The position numbers and the translations under genes are program-made. A stretch of 64,000 nucleotides of DNA from Hirundichthys speculiger (lineage: Eukaryota > Chordata > Actinopteri > Beloniformes > Exocoetidae): NCBI GenBank assembly GCA_018398805.1, contig JAGFBZ010000561.1:248001-312000 (forward strand), read 5' to 3'. Under the pieces are notes generated by a model. It saw only the letters and a program-made list of their open reading frames with translations, did no database searches and was not told the origin of the DNA. Positions 23,722 to 36,900 of this stretch are shown here, piece by piece (within the stretch, counting starts at the first letter, position 1; each line of letters starts with the position of its first letter).

Positions 23722-24349
23722 TATATGGCCTGGAGATTTCTGGAGAAAAGTGTTGTTGGATGGGAACACTGGGAGGAAAGATGCAGAAGAGGGTATCCTG
23801 AGTTGTCAGGCTTCCATATATGGAAACCATGCACAGAATATTCAAATATTAGTGTGCATGCAGTGTCACCAGTGCCATGACATGATTCCAATATTAAAGT
23901 TGATAATCATTTAAATTAAAAAGAAAAAAAAGTAAACAGCTTGTAAACTGTCAGATCTCTGATAATGAATCACTATATTCTTTCTTTCTGAGATAGCACA
24001 TTTGAAATGACTGAAGAAGGGAGATTAAGCTGATTTTTTTTCTTTAATGAACAGAAAATACCATTTGTCTGTCTGGTTTTATTTTTATACAACAAATTCT
24101 TAATTTGCCAAAGCCTTAGGAAAAAGGACTAAAAGAGGTTACAAATCTGCACATGAAACACCACCCTTCATTTGAATGTTAAAGCAATAAAGACACAAAC
24201 GTTAAAATAAAATTTAAAAAAAAATACCAAAACATAAAATGCACAGGAGGAAAACGACAGGGGATGGTATTTTTCTTGAAGAGAGACAAAACTGTCATTT
24301 AAATGGTATCCAGAAAGGCACAATGTTAAAATCATACATTTTGAATTAA

Positions 24350-24540
24350 TTTATTTGAATACAAGGAAGAACGAAGGAGGAGAGGGAGTCGGAAACAAAA
24401 AAAGGACTGCAAGTTGAAGGGAGAGGACACAGAGAGGGAGCGCGTGAGCACCAGAATGTCCTGCTAAAACCAGCGGACCATCGCCACAAAATGCTTTCGT
24501 AGCTTCTCCAGTTTTCCCGTTGACATCTTTGGTTTGGCGC
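24350..24540 (+). promoter_or_regulatory. Candidate GC-rich promoter
   Basis: The local base composition shifts from strongly AT-rich to balanced, with several CpGs (GGAGCGCGTGAGC near 24439, GGCGCCGCA near 24536). It directly precedes the candidate first exon. No TATA box is seen. Confidence 0.4.
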
Positions 24541-24850
24541 CGCATAACATTACAGGATTTGCATTTCACCTGACATCGCACTGACCGTTCCTGTCCGGCG
24601 GACAGCACTTTTGTCGGGATGTTCTTGCTGTGACCATGGAGTTCTCCTGTCCTCCGGCGGTGAACGCGTCACTGGTACCCCTCCGACGGTCCACTTCTCC
24701 CAACAGCCTTGACTGGTTTCCAGCCGCCTCTGCGCGACAGTTGAGCTGGTCTGGGCCACCGGAGAGCCGGTGGAGAGCCGGTGGGCGGAACTGGAGCCAG
24801 AGAAGCCGGTAGAAGGAAGCTCCCTCGACGGGGGAGCACCTGGCAGCCAG
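24541..24850 (+). other. Candidate 5' non-coding first exon
   Basis: A CpG-rich segment ends in a strong donor, GGCAGCCAG followed by GTAGGA at 24851. The only plus-strand frame from an ATG stops at 24812, before the donor, so the exon would be untranslated or carry a short upstream frame. It could be the start of the plus-strand gene whose coding exon appears at 39019, but nothing in the sequence proves the link. Confidence 0.35.
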
Positions 24851-27237
24851 GTAGGACCGCGTGCACCAGGGCTGAACATCTGCAGTTGACGGAGGATTTT
24901 GTTTAAAACGTTTGAAGTGCGTTTTTGCCACAAAACATATGGTCAGTTAACAGCAACACATTTAGAATAAGTTGATGTAGTTTCTGTCTAAAGGTCCCAT
25001 ATAAAATGTTGCTTGGCTCGTGATTATAATCTCAAAAACAAGCTTGGTTTGAGGGTAGGCTTCTCTTTAGTAACTGTTCGAAACTAATATTGGCTGTATG
25101 TGCTCCACTATTTTTTCATCTAGTGTTTTTAATTAATAAAAATATATATATATATACAGTTTATATCAGATTTTTTCCTCCTTAATGTCAACACCTACAG
25201 CAGAACATCTGCTGTAGGTGTTAGATAGCCACTTCTGAGTTAAGCTGCTATTATTTGTAAGGGCATAGTGTTCCTCAATTCCAGATGTTTCCACGCTCCT
25301 ACACACCTGATTCAAACGAATGAATCACCATCAACCTGCTATTTTATTTTTCTCCTACAAGAAGACTTTCAATTGAATAAAAAAAAAAATCAGGGTAGAT
25401 AGTGTCTGTGAAACGTAATATTTATACAGACAGCCACACAGATCCTGGAGCATCCTTTCAATAAAGATAACTGTTTTCCTTTATCAAAAGTGAATGTGAT
25501 AAAAGAGTGACAGAGTAGGGAGAGCTGGAACTGAGAACAGTTTTGCTTTAACATATTTACAGTGGATGGACCAAAAAAATAAAAAATAAATAAAGACTTT
25601 AGTGTAATCAGTGCCAAAAAGTATGACAGCTTCATAGCATTTGTATCAAGTCTTTGCACAAGGTTTCTCTTCACAATGAGATAAAAGACAGAATTATTTG
25701 AATTTTATATAATAGACTAGAATAGACCTGGGAAAACTGATTTGATCAACTGAACCTCTGTTTTGGAACAAATACTGCTGATCTCATGAATTTTAGTCTT
25801 GCTGGTTTTCAACCCAATTGTAAGCAAGATTCATATCTATAATTGAAACATCTAATAGACAGGATCAGATGAAGTGCTGTCTAAAAATTGTATTATTCTG
25901 TGGCTATCAAAAAGATTTAAAAAAAAAGCAGTTCTTGGGTTCTATAAGGTTTTCTTGTAAAGTAGTCAGTATCATGACCAACACTGAGGTTTTCTTCTTG
26001 GGCAATTGAGCTCACTTGATGAATGTCGGATCAACTCAGATCTATTTGTGGATGAGTGAGTTATGTAAAGCTCTCAAAACTATTCCTGTAACTCTTGGCC
26101 TAAAATATTCCCTCCCCTGTCTTTTACCGTTCTGGTGAGTGTTTGGCCAAACTTGAAACCACACAGCACCATCAAAACAGAACTGGATTTAACCTTCCTT
26201 CTGTTTCTCACAGTGCTAGAGGTTTTCTTTGTTGTTGCCCAATCCAAAGGATTAGAGTCATCCTGACAGACTTGTGAACGTGTGACTTTGTATTCTTGTT
26301 TACCAAATGCAACTTCACACCTGCACTCTTTCCTTTTGCTTCTGGGTCAATTCCCTCCTGACTCTTCTGTCATCCCATCACAACCATCTCTCCATCGTTT
26401 TATCTGTTTATCTCACTGTTTCCCATCTCTTTGTTTGTTAGCTTTACATGACTGAGTAGAGTCGTATTGTCTTGTAGGTATAAGAAAAAACAATGATGCT
26501 GTCAGAGTCTGTGGATGTCAAACTAAACTAACAATAAACAGAAGTTTCCCAAGTTTAAAAAAAGAAGAAAAAAAAGGTCAACATTACCCCCAACAGTGGG
26601 AAACCACAGACTTAATATACAGTCTGTGTTGTAAATAAGGACAAGCACAACAGGAACCATAAAGAGATTGGAAGCATAGACAGTGCAAGCACATTGTTTG
26701 TGTGAAGACAATTGTACAAACCCAAATAAAAAAAATTAGGGATGATATAGAAAGTGAGAATGAAAAATAGTACAATTTTTAAGCTTACTTTGACTTTTAT
26801 TTTCTTGTATTTCTTGATATTTCATGTTTTTCCCTGTCAACTTCGTTTAATTTCTTAAAATATATAAAAAAAGAAAGAGGAAAGGTTAATATATATATAT
26901 ATAATTGTATGATGGAGCAATTTCAATGAGTTAAAAAAAAGGGTACAAACCTAAACCCCCTCTCACAGTGCACAATTTTGAGCTGGTTTGACTAGTCGCT
27001 TAGTTTCAGGTAAATTGGTGAGCATTTGAAGTTCAGCAGTTACCATTCATATTTGATAATATGTGCATATGTGAACATTTCAAAGATGCACCACTTGTCA
27101 ACAGTCGGTAGATAACTATAATGTCAAATATCAGGAGTCATCAGGCAACTCTCCATTTTAGCTACAGCTGCTGAGAAAACAAGGTATGGGGTGAGGTCAA
27201 CATATCGAAGGGAAACCAATGAAGCAAGAGGCAGATG
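24851..27237. other. AT-rich intergenic or intronic sequence
   Basis: Only short AT microsatellites (25141-25157 and 26889-26904) and poly-A runs stand out. No exon with supported borders was found. Confidence 0.5.
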
Positions 27238-27324
27238 CTGTAAACCAGTGATTCCCAAAGTGTGGGCCGCGGCCCCCTGGTGGGCCTTCGCGGTACTGCA
27301 GGTGGGCCGTGCGAGGTCATTAAT

Positions 27325-27779
27325 GGTGCTTTCAGACCTGTGGCCCGTTTGTTTTGTTCCGATTCAGGGGCTGAATCGATACAGTTGTTTCGTTTTTCGT
27401 TTGTGGCGATTGTGTTCACAAGGCAACCGTCTGTAGTGGTTCAAAGGTGTTAACAAATGCCATGCGCAAACCAACTGTTCTCTCATTGGTCAGAAATGAC
27501 CAATGATTACGCCCCCTCTCTTGGAGGTTGAACCACAGTTATGAGTAAGTTGTGTCGGTTGCTGTGTCGGTTATGTTCTCACTGCAAACGAACCGCTCCA
27601 GGTCTCGAAAGGAAGCGAGCCTAGACCACCTCTCCTAGGCGATCTCGGCCCGCTTGCTTTTGTCCCACATCTGAGCACGATTGCTGTGTTCACAAATATA
27701 CCAAATGAACCGATCTTTAGGGGGAAACACTCCCTGTTTCGGCACAACTGCTCCAAATGGGACAGGTGTGAAAGCACCC
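27325..27779. mobile_element. Nested TIR element (GGTGCTTTCA ends)
   Basis: Left end GGTGCTTTCAGACCTGT and right end ACAGGTGTGAAAGCACC pair almost perfectly. The family and target duplication are unclear. It carries CpG-rich sequence and no intact frame, and lies inside the hAT element. Confidence 0.75.
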
Positions 27780-27795
27780 TAAAATTAAACAAATA

Positions 27796-28290
27796 CAGTG
27801 ATCCCTTATTTTTCGCGGTTAATGGGGACCGGTGCCCCCCTGCGAGAATCAAAATCCGCAAACTGGAGCCGGAGCCCCCCCGAGCCTAAATAATGTGTTT
27901 AAAATATGTTTAAAAACTGCAAAAAAGTAGCGAGGCACTGCAGCAAAACAAGACAAAGGCTCAACTTTCTGTTACCTTCACAGTCTCTGGTCACCGAACC
28001 GTAGTTACGAAATGGCTCTTTCATCTAACCTCGTTTTCATTCTGCCGTCCCATGACACACACACACTACATTACCCATAAGGCCACACCATTACCCATAA
28101 GGCCACCTTCTTAAAGGGGCCAGGCTGGCTCACAACATTTCTTTGCTGCAAGAGAACGTGCACAACAACCTGTGATGTTTCCGCAATTTTTTCTTGATCT
28201 AAAAAAAAAAAATTAAATATTTCTGAAAAAAAAAATCCGCAAATAACTAAAACCGCAGAACTTAAAGCGTGAATTGGCAAGGGATCACTG
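27796..28290. mobile_element. Nested mariner/pogo-like MITE
   Basis: TACAGTGATCCCTT and AAGGGATCACTGTA form a perfect 14-base inverted repeat including the flanking TA dinucleotides (27794-27795 and 28291-28292), which are the expected target duplication. The TTTTCGCGG start is typical of this widespread family. It lies inside the hAT element, 17 bases from the other nested insert. Confidence 0.85.
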
Positions 28291-28548
28291 TATGTTTTAA
28301 ATCCTCGAACCTTTTAAAATATGTTTTTAATTACTGCCAAAGCCTCAAGAAATTACAAACCAGTTAAGTTATATAAGTGTTATAAGGTGTCACCTTATTT
28401 GTTGACCCGTTACAATAATGTCAGAACATAGCTTCTAGTCCTGTATGTTGATCACAGTTGTGATTAAAGATTTCGGTGGGCTGTGAAGATTTTTCACATT
28501 TCAAACTGGGCCTTGGTATTCTGAAGTTTGGGAATGGCTGCTGTAAAC

Positions 28549-30599
28549 ATTCAACAAGACACAACTTGCCATACCACAATGCAATCCTTTTTACCCTTCT
28601 ACCAACGCCCTCTGTAGCATACCAAGTCGTTTACGTGAGTATTTTTGCCTTTTCTTGTTTTGTTTGTTTTTGAAACAAATCGTCATACAAACAGTTTGCA
28701 GCACTAGTTTTTTCTCTTCTCTATTTTCAGATGACCAACTTCTGTTTTGCATCTGGTTATGTCTCATTTTCTGTTTGTGTTTTGTTGACAAATCATGGTT
28801 TGGAGTAACCTGGCCAGCCATATCCATTCACTTCACAAAAATTCTCTTTCGTGAAATGGATCTGGTAACCTTTCTATTCACAGCCATTTGCGGTCCAGAA
28901 CATACCGAAACAATCGCAGTGGGGCGAGGGCAGGCTTTATGCAATGATTTTTCTGCATCCCATACTGCATCCTGGAAATCAAATTCGATTCCAAAGGAAC
29001 CAGATTCATTTTTTGTGTCGAAAAGGAAAATAATTTGAGTGGCTGTCAAGGAATAATTTTCATTTAAGCAAATAACGTTACAATTCTGCTAATAATGATT
29101 CAAGGCTGAATTTCTCACTGTAATCTTTAATAATCTAGTAAAGATATCCACATCCTATTTTGGGATGTTTTCCTTGACCAGGCTGGAGGCAGCTGTATCC
29201 AACCATGTCCTCATATATAACAGCGCTTAGCAGTGAGTTCAGCAACAATATGTGACAATATCTATAACTTTAGTCCAACTGTAATCTTTAGAGAGGGACA
29301 CACGACAGTTGCCTTGCAGACTGTTGGGCTGGATTATAATAGAGGCAATAGACTTTAGGATTCTGTAGATCAAAATATTTTTTCATTTATTTTGTTTTTG
29401 CAGGCTGTAGGACAGAGCACAGAGCCCTGCAAACACAAAACTTGAAACGAAACAAGTAGATTTATATTAATTTAATAGTGTGGTATGTAAATACACTTTC
29501 TGTCATACAATTAAATGGAATTATAAAGGGTCAATTTTTACCACAATGACGATCATTATTATTTTTCTTTTTTTTTTTTTTTTTTTTGCTTTTTTGCTTT
29601 GTGTTTTCGTTTAGTTGAGTAAACCAGGTACTTTGTACAAATGTTCATGAAGTGGCCTTGCACAGGGAAATGTGGGCTAATCATTTAGTCCTTCTTGATG
29701 GTTGCTAACTAAAGTTGGAAAAGAGGCAATAATAACCTGATTTAATTTGTACTGGATCACTGCCCATATGAAAGTCCTTCTGCTGTCAGTCCCTTATTCT
29801 CAAGGAGTGCCTGTGGATGTTACTCAGCTTCAGCTGCTGCCTAGTTCTTAACACTTGCCTGTCTATGATAGTTGCAAATAATGTTGTTGCTGCTGGCAGT
29901 GATATTGGAAGTGGTATTGCAGTGGAACAGCAATTTTCTACATTTTAAAAACCCAGCAGAGAGTGGGACTGCACTCATTTTCTTTTGTAACACTGCATAT
30001 TTACTGCCTATTTAAATAATATTCCCCCTTGTCCATTGCCTGGTTTCAAACATGTCCATCTCTATGCTGCCTGATATTAGTCAGCCATTTCTATGCTTTC
30101 TTAAAAACTCAGAGCAGCATTTTTAAGCAAACTCCGAGGGTGTGTTAAATGATTGACTTTTTGAGTGGTTGAGCAAAAGGTATCATACAGCCACCATTGT
30201 AAACATTATATCATTTTGCCCTTGTTATATCTCTGCCAACACCATTTGTCAAAAATACACACCCTGGTAGCACATTGGTTAAGGCAGGTGCTTGCATTCA
30301 TCCTCTGTGGACCCTGTAAGTCTTCCTATCAAGAATATGACCTAAACAAATGTGGTTTTCATGGCTGTACTGGCTCAACAAAGTAAACAACATCCTGTGT
30401 TGTTGAGTTTTTGCAGTAGTTTTGGGATGAAAGGAGTGAGTCAGTGCATTGCCACAATCTTGTGTGAAGCCAAAAGTAAATATGTCCACTGCAGGAAGCA
30501 GCGCAGCAATGATGCGGTAAAGCAAAGCACCTTCACTTAATGTTTATTTTGTTTATCTTTCTCATCCATAACTCAGATTCAAACGATTAATTACGTATT
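28549..30599. other. No gene recognised
   Basis: A 127-codon plus-strand frame at 28655-29038 has a complementary 73-codon minus frame. It matches no family I recognise and has no clear splice context. A long T-run occurs at 29571-29587. A tRNA-like TTGGTTAAGGCAGGTGC near 30277 may be a SINE scrap. Confidence 0.45.
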
Positions 30600-31493
30600 T
30601 CTCTCCTACCTGTTATATGTGATAACATCTCCCAATATATATAGTTAGTTTGAGAAATATTAAGACAATGATATAGTCCTTTATGACTTCCCCTTTATAT
30701 ACCACCACAACAGATTTGAAATAAAACAATCAAGATATGATCAAAGTGCTCACATTCTGCTTTAATTTAAGACATTTCACAATTGCAAATTGTAAATATA
30801 ACTATCATTTTTAATTTCTAATAAAAACTTTGCAGTCGATGACTGTCTGAAGTCTCGAGCCCATGCAGTTTCCTCCCTGGAGACACATTGCCATGCCTTT
30901 ACTGAAGCCACCTTCAGTTGCTGCTCATTTGTGGGCCTTTCTGCCTTCAGTTTTGTCTTCAGTTGCCAAAAAGTATAGTCTATTGAGTGTAGTTATGATG
31001 ACCAACTTTTCCTTTTTAAGAGCATTTTACTTATTTTCTTTCAAAAAGTCTTGTTTTCCTTTCTCAGTTTGTATGTTTAGGGCCATTATCCATCTGCACT
31101 GGAAAGTGCTGTCCTCTCAGTTTTGTAGCATTTGAATGTGACCAAGGAGTATGCCTGCACGTCTCTGCATGCCTCAGAATTGATCTTTCTACTGTCAGTA
31201 GTCATATCATCGATGGAATGGTTAGCCTGTTCCAGTGGCAGCGAGCCATACCAATACCATAGCACTCCTCCACCATGTTTGACACATGATGTGGTATCTT
31301 CAGATCATAAGTTGTTTCATCTTAATTTTGATACAAGTTTATCTTGGTCTCATCTGTCCAAAGAATCTGATTGGGAGGAATGGGAGATTTTTGTTGTAAT
31401 TTTTCTGGTAAAGTCTAAACTGGTTCTTCTGTTCTTGAACATTACCAGTGGGTTGCACCTTGTTTACATTCATGAAGGTATCTCTTGATTCTA
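30600..31493 (-). mobile_element. Tc1-like transposon fragment, transposase antisense
   Basis: Begins near 30620 with the subterminal sequence of a familiar teleost Tc1 family (ACATCTCCCAATAT, AGTTTGAGAAATATT, ACCACCACAACAGATTTG). The interior from 30840 is antisense transposase with many stops; the stretch around 31255-31375 corresponds to the catalytic domain. It stops abruptly at 31493, where another repeat begins, so the far end is missing. Confidence 0.8.
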
Positions 31494-31855
31494 GATTTTA
31501 AAAAGCACATCAGCTGCGCCAAGACGCACAACTGGTAACAACTGGATCTTACGAAGGTAAGATCCTGGTTTAGGGAGGTGGAAGATTGTGTTCTGTTAAC
31601 TGTTAACTGTTTTCACTCCTTCACCGGAGTGGTTTTGCTGTAACAGCGAAACCAAAATGCTCCCACACCGGTGATTAAAAAAAGTTTTTCCCAATTTCTC
31701 CGCTACCACTGGCCATTTCTGCGTCTATGAGCTGTAGCCAAATTCAATGCAAAGTTATTGGAACATAAATACCATGGGACATAAAAGCCCGTGTTGTCCC
31801 GTGTCCCGTGCAGGTCGTACCGAACTGTACCGTATTTTACTGAGTACCGTTGCAT
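31494..31855. repeat. Dispersed repeat A, copy 1
   Basis: Shares GCACATCAGCTGCGCCAAG, the tandem CTGTTAACTGTTAACTG and AATTTCTCCGCTACC with a second copy beginning at 48257. It lacks about 130 bases present in that copy. It has no frame of interest, and its class is unknown. Confidence 0.75.
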
Positions 31856-31976
<121 letters not shown>

Positions 31977-33059
31977 TAGGGCTGGGCAACAATTAAAAAT
32001 TTTAATCGCAATTAGTTGCATGATTTCCCTGATTAATCACGATTAATCGCATTGTATATGGAAAATCAAATAATGAATTCAAAAGTAGTGTAAAGGTCAC
32101 TTTTATTTAAATGCTCTGCTGCCATATGAACTAAAGTGACATAAGATTTGTTGTTCAAACACTTTTAACATCAGCACTTGTCAGTAACACATATTTAGTG
32201 TAAATCTCATCTTAAGAAATGTAAAATAAAATAAAGCTTATTGCCACTGCCAGGGCATTAATGTCCTGTTTTTTTTTTAATGAAAAATTAAATAATAAAG
32301 TCTACCAACAAAATCCTGAGCCACAATCATAACATTTAACCAGGTAATTTCTGAGGTAACAGCAGAAACTTTTAACGGGGAGTTCAACTTGTCAGTTGTT
32401 ACAAATAACCTTTTTCTGTCAAATCCTCCATCTGGGAGAACTTTAAAATGAAAATGTCCATGTTAAAGTTCAGTAACTTTACCAATCCGTGTATCATTCA
32501 TTCTTTCCATTTTCAATCGTCAATCAAAAATTTCAATCGCAAAGTTTTTAAATCTAACACAAAAACGAAAAAATGCCTGTTTTTTTTGTATTTCAATTTT
32601 AGACTTGGATCAAAAATACAAAATGAAAAAACAGGCCACAACATTGAATTTGTTTTATAATCGAGGACTGGACTTTCTGTTGTCATTACACATATGTGCC
32701 ACTAGATGGACACGCATTGAAGTACCCAGTAAGAGAACAGCACGACTGAACACATGGAGCAGATCTGATGTAACATGGAGGAATGACGCAAAAGTTTTGT
32801 TGCAGTCCAGAATTTTTTTTTCAGACAGAACTGTTAATATTACTATCTGAGTTGCTACCCGAACTGTAAAGTATACAGATTTTTACCGTTCTCCATGTCT
32901 GTTTTAGTTTTACTGCCAAAATAAAAGCATGTGAACAACATGCGTTAACGTGCAATAAAATATGTCGGCGTTAATAAATTAATGAGTTAGCGGGATAATA
33001 ACACGTTCATTACCGCACATGCTTTATGCACACGCAATATTGATTTCAAGCCAGCCCTA
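31977..33059. mobile_element. hAT-like non-autonomous element, copy 1
   Basis: Begins TAGGGCTGGGCAA and ends CCAGCCCTA. It is closely similar for most of its length to the element at 56916-58326. No 8-base duplication is seen (ctatcttt left, gttcacag right), and the last 60 bases differ from copy 2, so this copy was rearranged or ends in a related element. Confidence 0.75.
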
Positions 33060-36000
33060 GTTCACAGCAGTGAAATAGTTTAAAAGCATAAATGTCCCTG
33101 TCTGGAAAATAACAGAATCAATGCACTTTTTCATGCGTTTCTAAGATGTATCTTCAAATCTGACGTGAGAGGAAGAGCAATGTGGCTTTTTAGCATTCAC
33201 CTGCGACTTGATGGATGCAGCAGTCACATAACTGTGACCTGAGAGGTCAGAGTTTCTATGTTTGTTTTTTTTTTTTTTTTTTTGAGAGCTGACAAGCAGA
33301 AAGAGGTCATCAGCAGACAAAATCTGAACACTGTGAGACCAGAAACTGTGTTTGGATGATAAATGGAGAACAAGATTACCTTCTTCCTTGCTGAATGAGT
33401 GGCTGTCTGTTCATCATTGATGTGAAGGGCTTACAAATGCAGTTAGCCATGATACCAAATAAGAGTTTTGACAAGTTTGTGCAAGAAAATTACGAAGGAT
33501 AAAATTTTTGAGGTATTGTTTTCGCCTTAGCCTGACATACATTTTCTATTCAATTTGATATGGCTTTGTGTTCTTGTGGATGGTTAATTTTCTGTGGTGG
33601 AAGGTTTTAAGATGGCCATAATAGATACTTGCTGCTTTTACTATATTATGCTTCAATCAGAGTTGGCTGATTTCTGTGCTGTTCAGACAACGAACTTGCT
33701 GTCATGCAAATATGAGTCTTAAGATTGTGGTGTTCACACTCTGTGACTGATCAGCAATTAGGGGTCACACACTACACAATCTCACATTGACCAGCCAAAG
33801 GGTCTGCAAACTACATTTTGTTAACAAAACACTCAGAAAATGAAGCATAACACAAATTATTTGCAAATGGACCAAGGGACAAAATGAGAGATGCAAATTG
33901 TGCAATAACTTCTTCAGATCAAGAACAAAGAATGACAAATAACATTGGTAAAGGCTAGCAGTTTGGCAGCCTTTACCGTCTCTCCAAGGTGTAGTTCTAC
34001 CTAGGAGAGTAACTGAATAACTGAAATAACCTCTCGTCTGTGAAAACCACCCAAATGGTACAGAAATTAGCCCATTATTTTTACAATCTGCTCAAAATTG
34101 TTTTCACCCACTCAGTGAACTAAAAAGCAACCTCGTGAGGCAAAAAGGGCCTAAATGTCTTTATGGCTGGTTGAGTTTTAGTTGTTTTCATTTATTAGCA
34201 CTCTGTGTTGTATTAACTATAATATCTATGGTCATAGTAGTTCCCTGCTTCTACCAAAAGAGCAGAACCCTCTTTGTTTCAACTATTATCAGTCCCCGAG
34301 GAACAAAGAGAGGGACAATGAGTGAATGTGAGAAAGACTTTTGCTTAATCTGCATGGCTCTGTTCCATCTTTCACTCTTAGCAATTAGTCAATCCTGTTC
34401 TCATCTGTCATCTGTACTAATTTCTCCTAGTCTTTCGCTCTCATCTTGCTGCATTTTGCTGCCTCTATACCTTTTTAATAAAGTGCTCTCATCACTATTG
34501 TGCCTTTGGGGTATATAATGGTTTAATTTTTTTATTCTCCACTTTCTTTACTGTCTAACCCTTTCCTTTCATTCCTTACTGTGCTTTTCTTTCCTTTTGC
34601 TTCTCATCTGTGTACCTACTTGCTCTTTTCACTCCTATTTATCTGTCCATCAACCTCTCATGCTCTTGTATAAGCTCCCTTTCTAACTTGCCTCTTCCTG
34701 AATCCTCTGCGTCCTGTTAGCTCAGTAGTTTGCCCTTGCCCTTTGTCTTTAGTGCATAGTCCTGAGTTTGTGTGTTCTGTGCTGCTACCACTTATGCAAC
34801 TAGAGCTGTGTTATTCAAGCCTCGCGGTGTACTCGCACACACATGCACTCGAACCTCAATCAACCACGAAAGTCCTTACCATGGCACTATGTCTCATCAT
34901 TGTACCTGCATTGTGTGAACGTAAATCTGTGTGTGTGGGTCTGTCTCTGTGAATTAGTTTTCACTTTACACCATGTCAGGGAGAAATAATGTGTAATGCA
35001 CTCTCAGCAGATAACTGGTGAGGAAAAGTGGTGTTTTCATTACTCACACAAACACACACTCACACACAAACACACACACACACACTTTTAGACAGATAAA
35101 CAGCAGATTTTTACTATTATATAGTAAAAAAAATAAAATGTCATATTAGTCTTCAGAGAGTCAGTCCTTTATTGTCCCCTCCAGCCCTCTATTTTCTCCT
35201 CCTCTGTTTTTCTACCCTGCATTGTTATTTGCCCTCTACACTTGCATTGAATGTCTGCTTTATTAATGACTCCCCACCTGCCCACTGTGTTTACCAATAT
35301 TCTTTCCCCTGACTTTGTTTCTTCTTTACTAAGGGTGAAAAAACATTAATTAACTTTTTTTTCCTTTTTTTTTTTTTTTTACCAGTTTTACCAAGGACAC
35401 TAGAGTACTGACTGAATATCTTTTTTATTGTTGTAGAAAGACAATTTTTGGTTAAATTCAGCCACTCAAGAAACTGATCGCCTGAAGGGGTGTAGAGGCA
35501 TGTTTACTGGCATCAAACCGTTTGCTACAGAATTAATTAAACTGATTAAGGATATAGAGTTGTGAAACCATCTCACAACTGCAAATTATCAGGACATTGC
35601 ATTTTCTATGTTCATTTTGAGATTTGCTGTATACTCACAGAGAGCAGCTAAATCAGCTGATGACATGATGGAATTACGATCCACTTATAGATACCAAAAT
35701 AAAACCAGCATTTATCATTTCTCAGTTCAGCGCAAAAATATTCACTTTCCCAATTACTTTTTGACAGAAAACGCTGATATTGAATATTGTCACAAAACCC
35801 CAGTTTTCCTTTATTTCACATTTTTTTAATACTGTCGCAGTTTAAATAATGAATATCCAAATGACACTACTGTATATTCTGTATCCTTTGATTTCTTTTT
35901 TTTTCCTCAAAGTGCTGGCAATACTATTAATTACTAGCCACTTTGAAAAAGAGATCACAGTTTAAAGACACACCAGAGATCCCCTCTTCATTCTGCCTCG

Positions 36001-36139
36001 ACTCTTTAGCTGTGCATTTACTGTGACCCCTCCCAGTGACCATCTGAAGAGTGCATTTGTCTCTGGTCACTGAGTGTTTCATTCAGTTGCTGTTGAATAA
36101 AGCATGGTGCTGAATAAATGCCATTGAAAAAGTAATGTT
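33060..36139. other. No gene recognised; simple repeats
   Basis: AT-rich sequence with a T-run at 33266-33284, a pyrimidine-rich stretch at 34360-34720, and a CA-rich microsatellite near 35044-35084. No exon can be supported. Confidence 0.5.
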
Positions 36140-36900
36140 TTTACCTGGTTGTTACCATGAGGGACACACAGCAGTGCTGGCCTCACTCTCCCTTTTCACT
36201 ACTGGCATGTTGTAACCGTGGTTGCTGGAGGGAAACACTAGCCAGCTTCAGCTGGAGGAAGAAGACGGCCTAGCTTCAGCTGGAGGAGGCTCCTCCAGGT
36301 TGTTAAGGAGGGATCTCGGGTTTGCTGAGAAGCTAAGGCCCCACGTGGAGTGACAGAGTGCGTAATACAGGCCAGTTTAGCCAGACTCTGCTTCTCCATC
36401 CGCCGTGGTTGAAAACCTGATGGTATTTTTTTTCTGTTGCATCTTAAGCTTGGTGTCACTTAGCTAGTTGTTCAGATAGCGTGATTAGCTGTCTGTGACC
36501 ATTCCTGTCCAATTCCACTCACTTTTCCCCCATTACATCTCTGTACAGCCCAAGGCTGAAACAGAGGCTTAACAGCGGCAGAACAAAATGTTATGCCATT
36601 CTGGCTCCATGCAATTTGCACTGCTGAAAAAAAAACTGATACAGAGGTGGAACAAACTGGCAGTGTGAATTGTGCTACTCACACGTATGTTTCCAGGACA
36701 TACTGAAAACCAACTGTTCATATCTCAGTTACCTTTACATAGAGGCTTCAAAGATAAATGTTGCTTCAACACTGCTGAAACTGTGAAGTTGCTAAAGCTC
36801 CTTGCTGGGTGGTTTTAGTTAGTGGTATATAAAACAAAATCAGGGGTTTTATTCTTGTACTTGCCTTTGAAATATGTTTGAATAGGAGTACCTCAGATGC
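36140..36900. repeat. Dispersed repeat B, copy 1 (diverged)
   Basis: The stretch with GGCCTAGCTTCAGCTGGAGG and the following 150 bases resembles 58500-58680, where CCTGGCTTCAGCTGGTAGAGG is followed by a similar order of motifs (heart of similarity: CAGGGTTTGCTG-like, GAGTGACA, GTAATACA). Both regions later contain CTGGCAGTGTGAAT. The class is unknown. Confidence 0.5.

Larger units (their letters stand above)
27246..28540. mobile_element. hAT-type element with exact 8-base target duplication
   Basis: Starts CAGTGATTCCCAAAGTG and ends with the inverted relative TTTGGGAATGGCTG. CTGTAAAC flanks both sides (27238-27245 and 28541-28548), an exact 8-base duplication as hAT transposases make. Most of its length is two nested TIR elements, leaving about 350 bases of its own. 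Confidence 0.85.

Noticed and set aside
24550..24933. 127- and 121-codon minus-strand frames over the GC-rich island
   Set aside because: Overlapping open frames are expected in GC-rich sequence. Neither resembles a family I know, and the splice-donor evidence favours the plus strand.
30270..30300. tRNA-like box A as a tRNA gene
   Set aside because: No box B at the right spacing and no acceptor stem; it is at most a SINE scrap.
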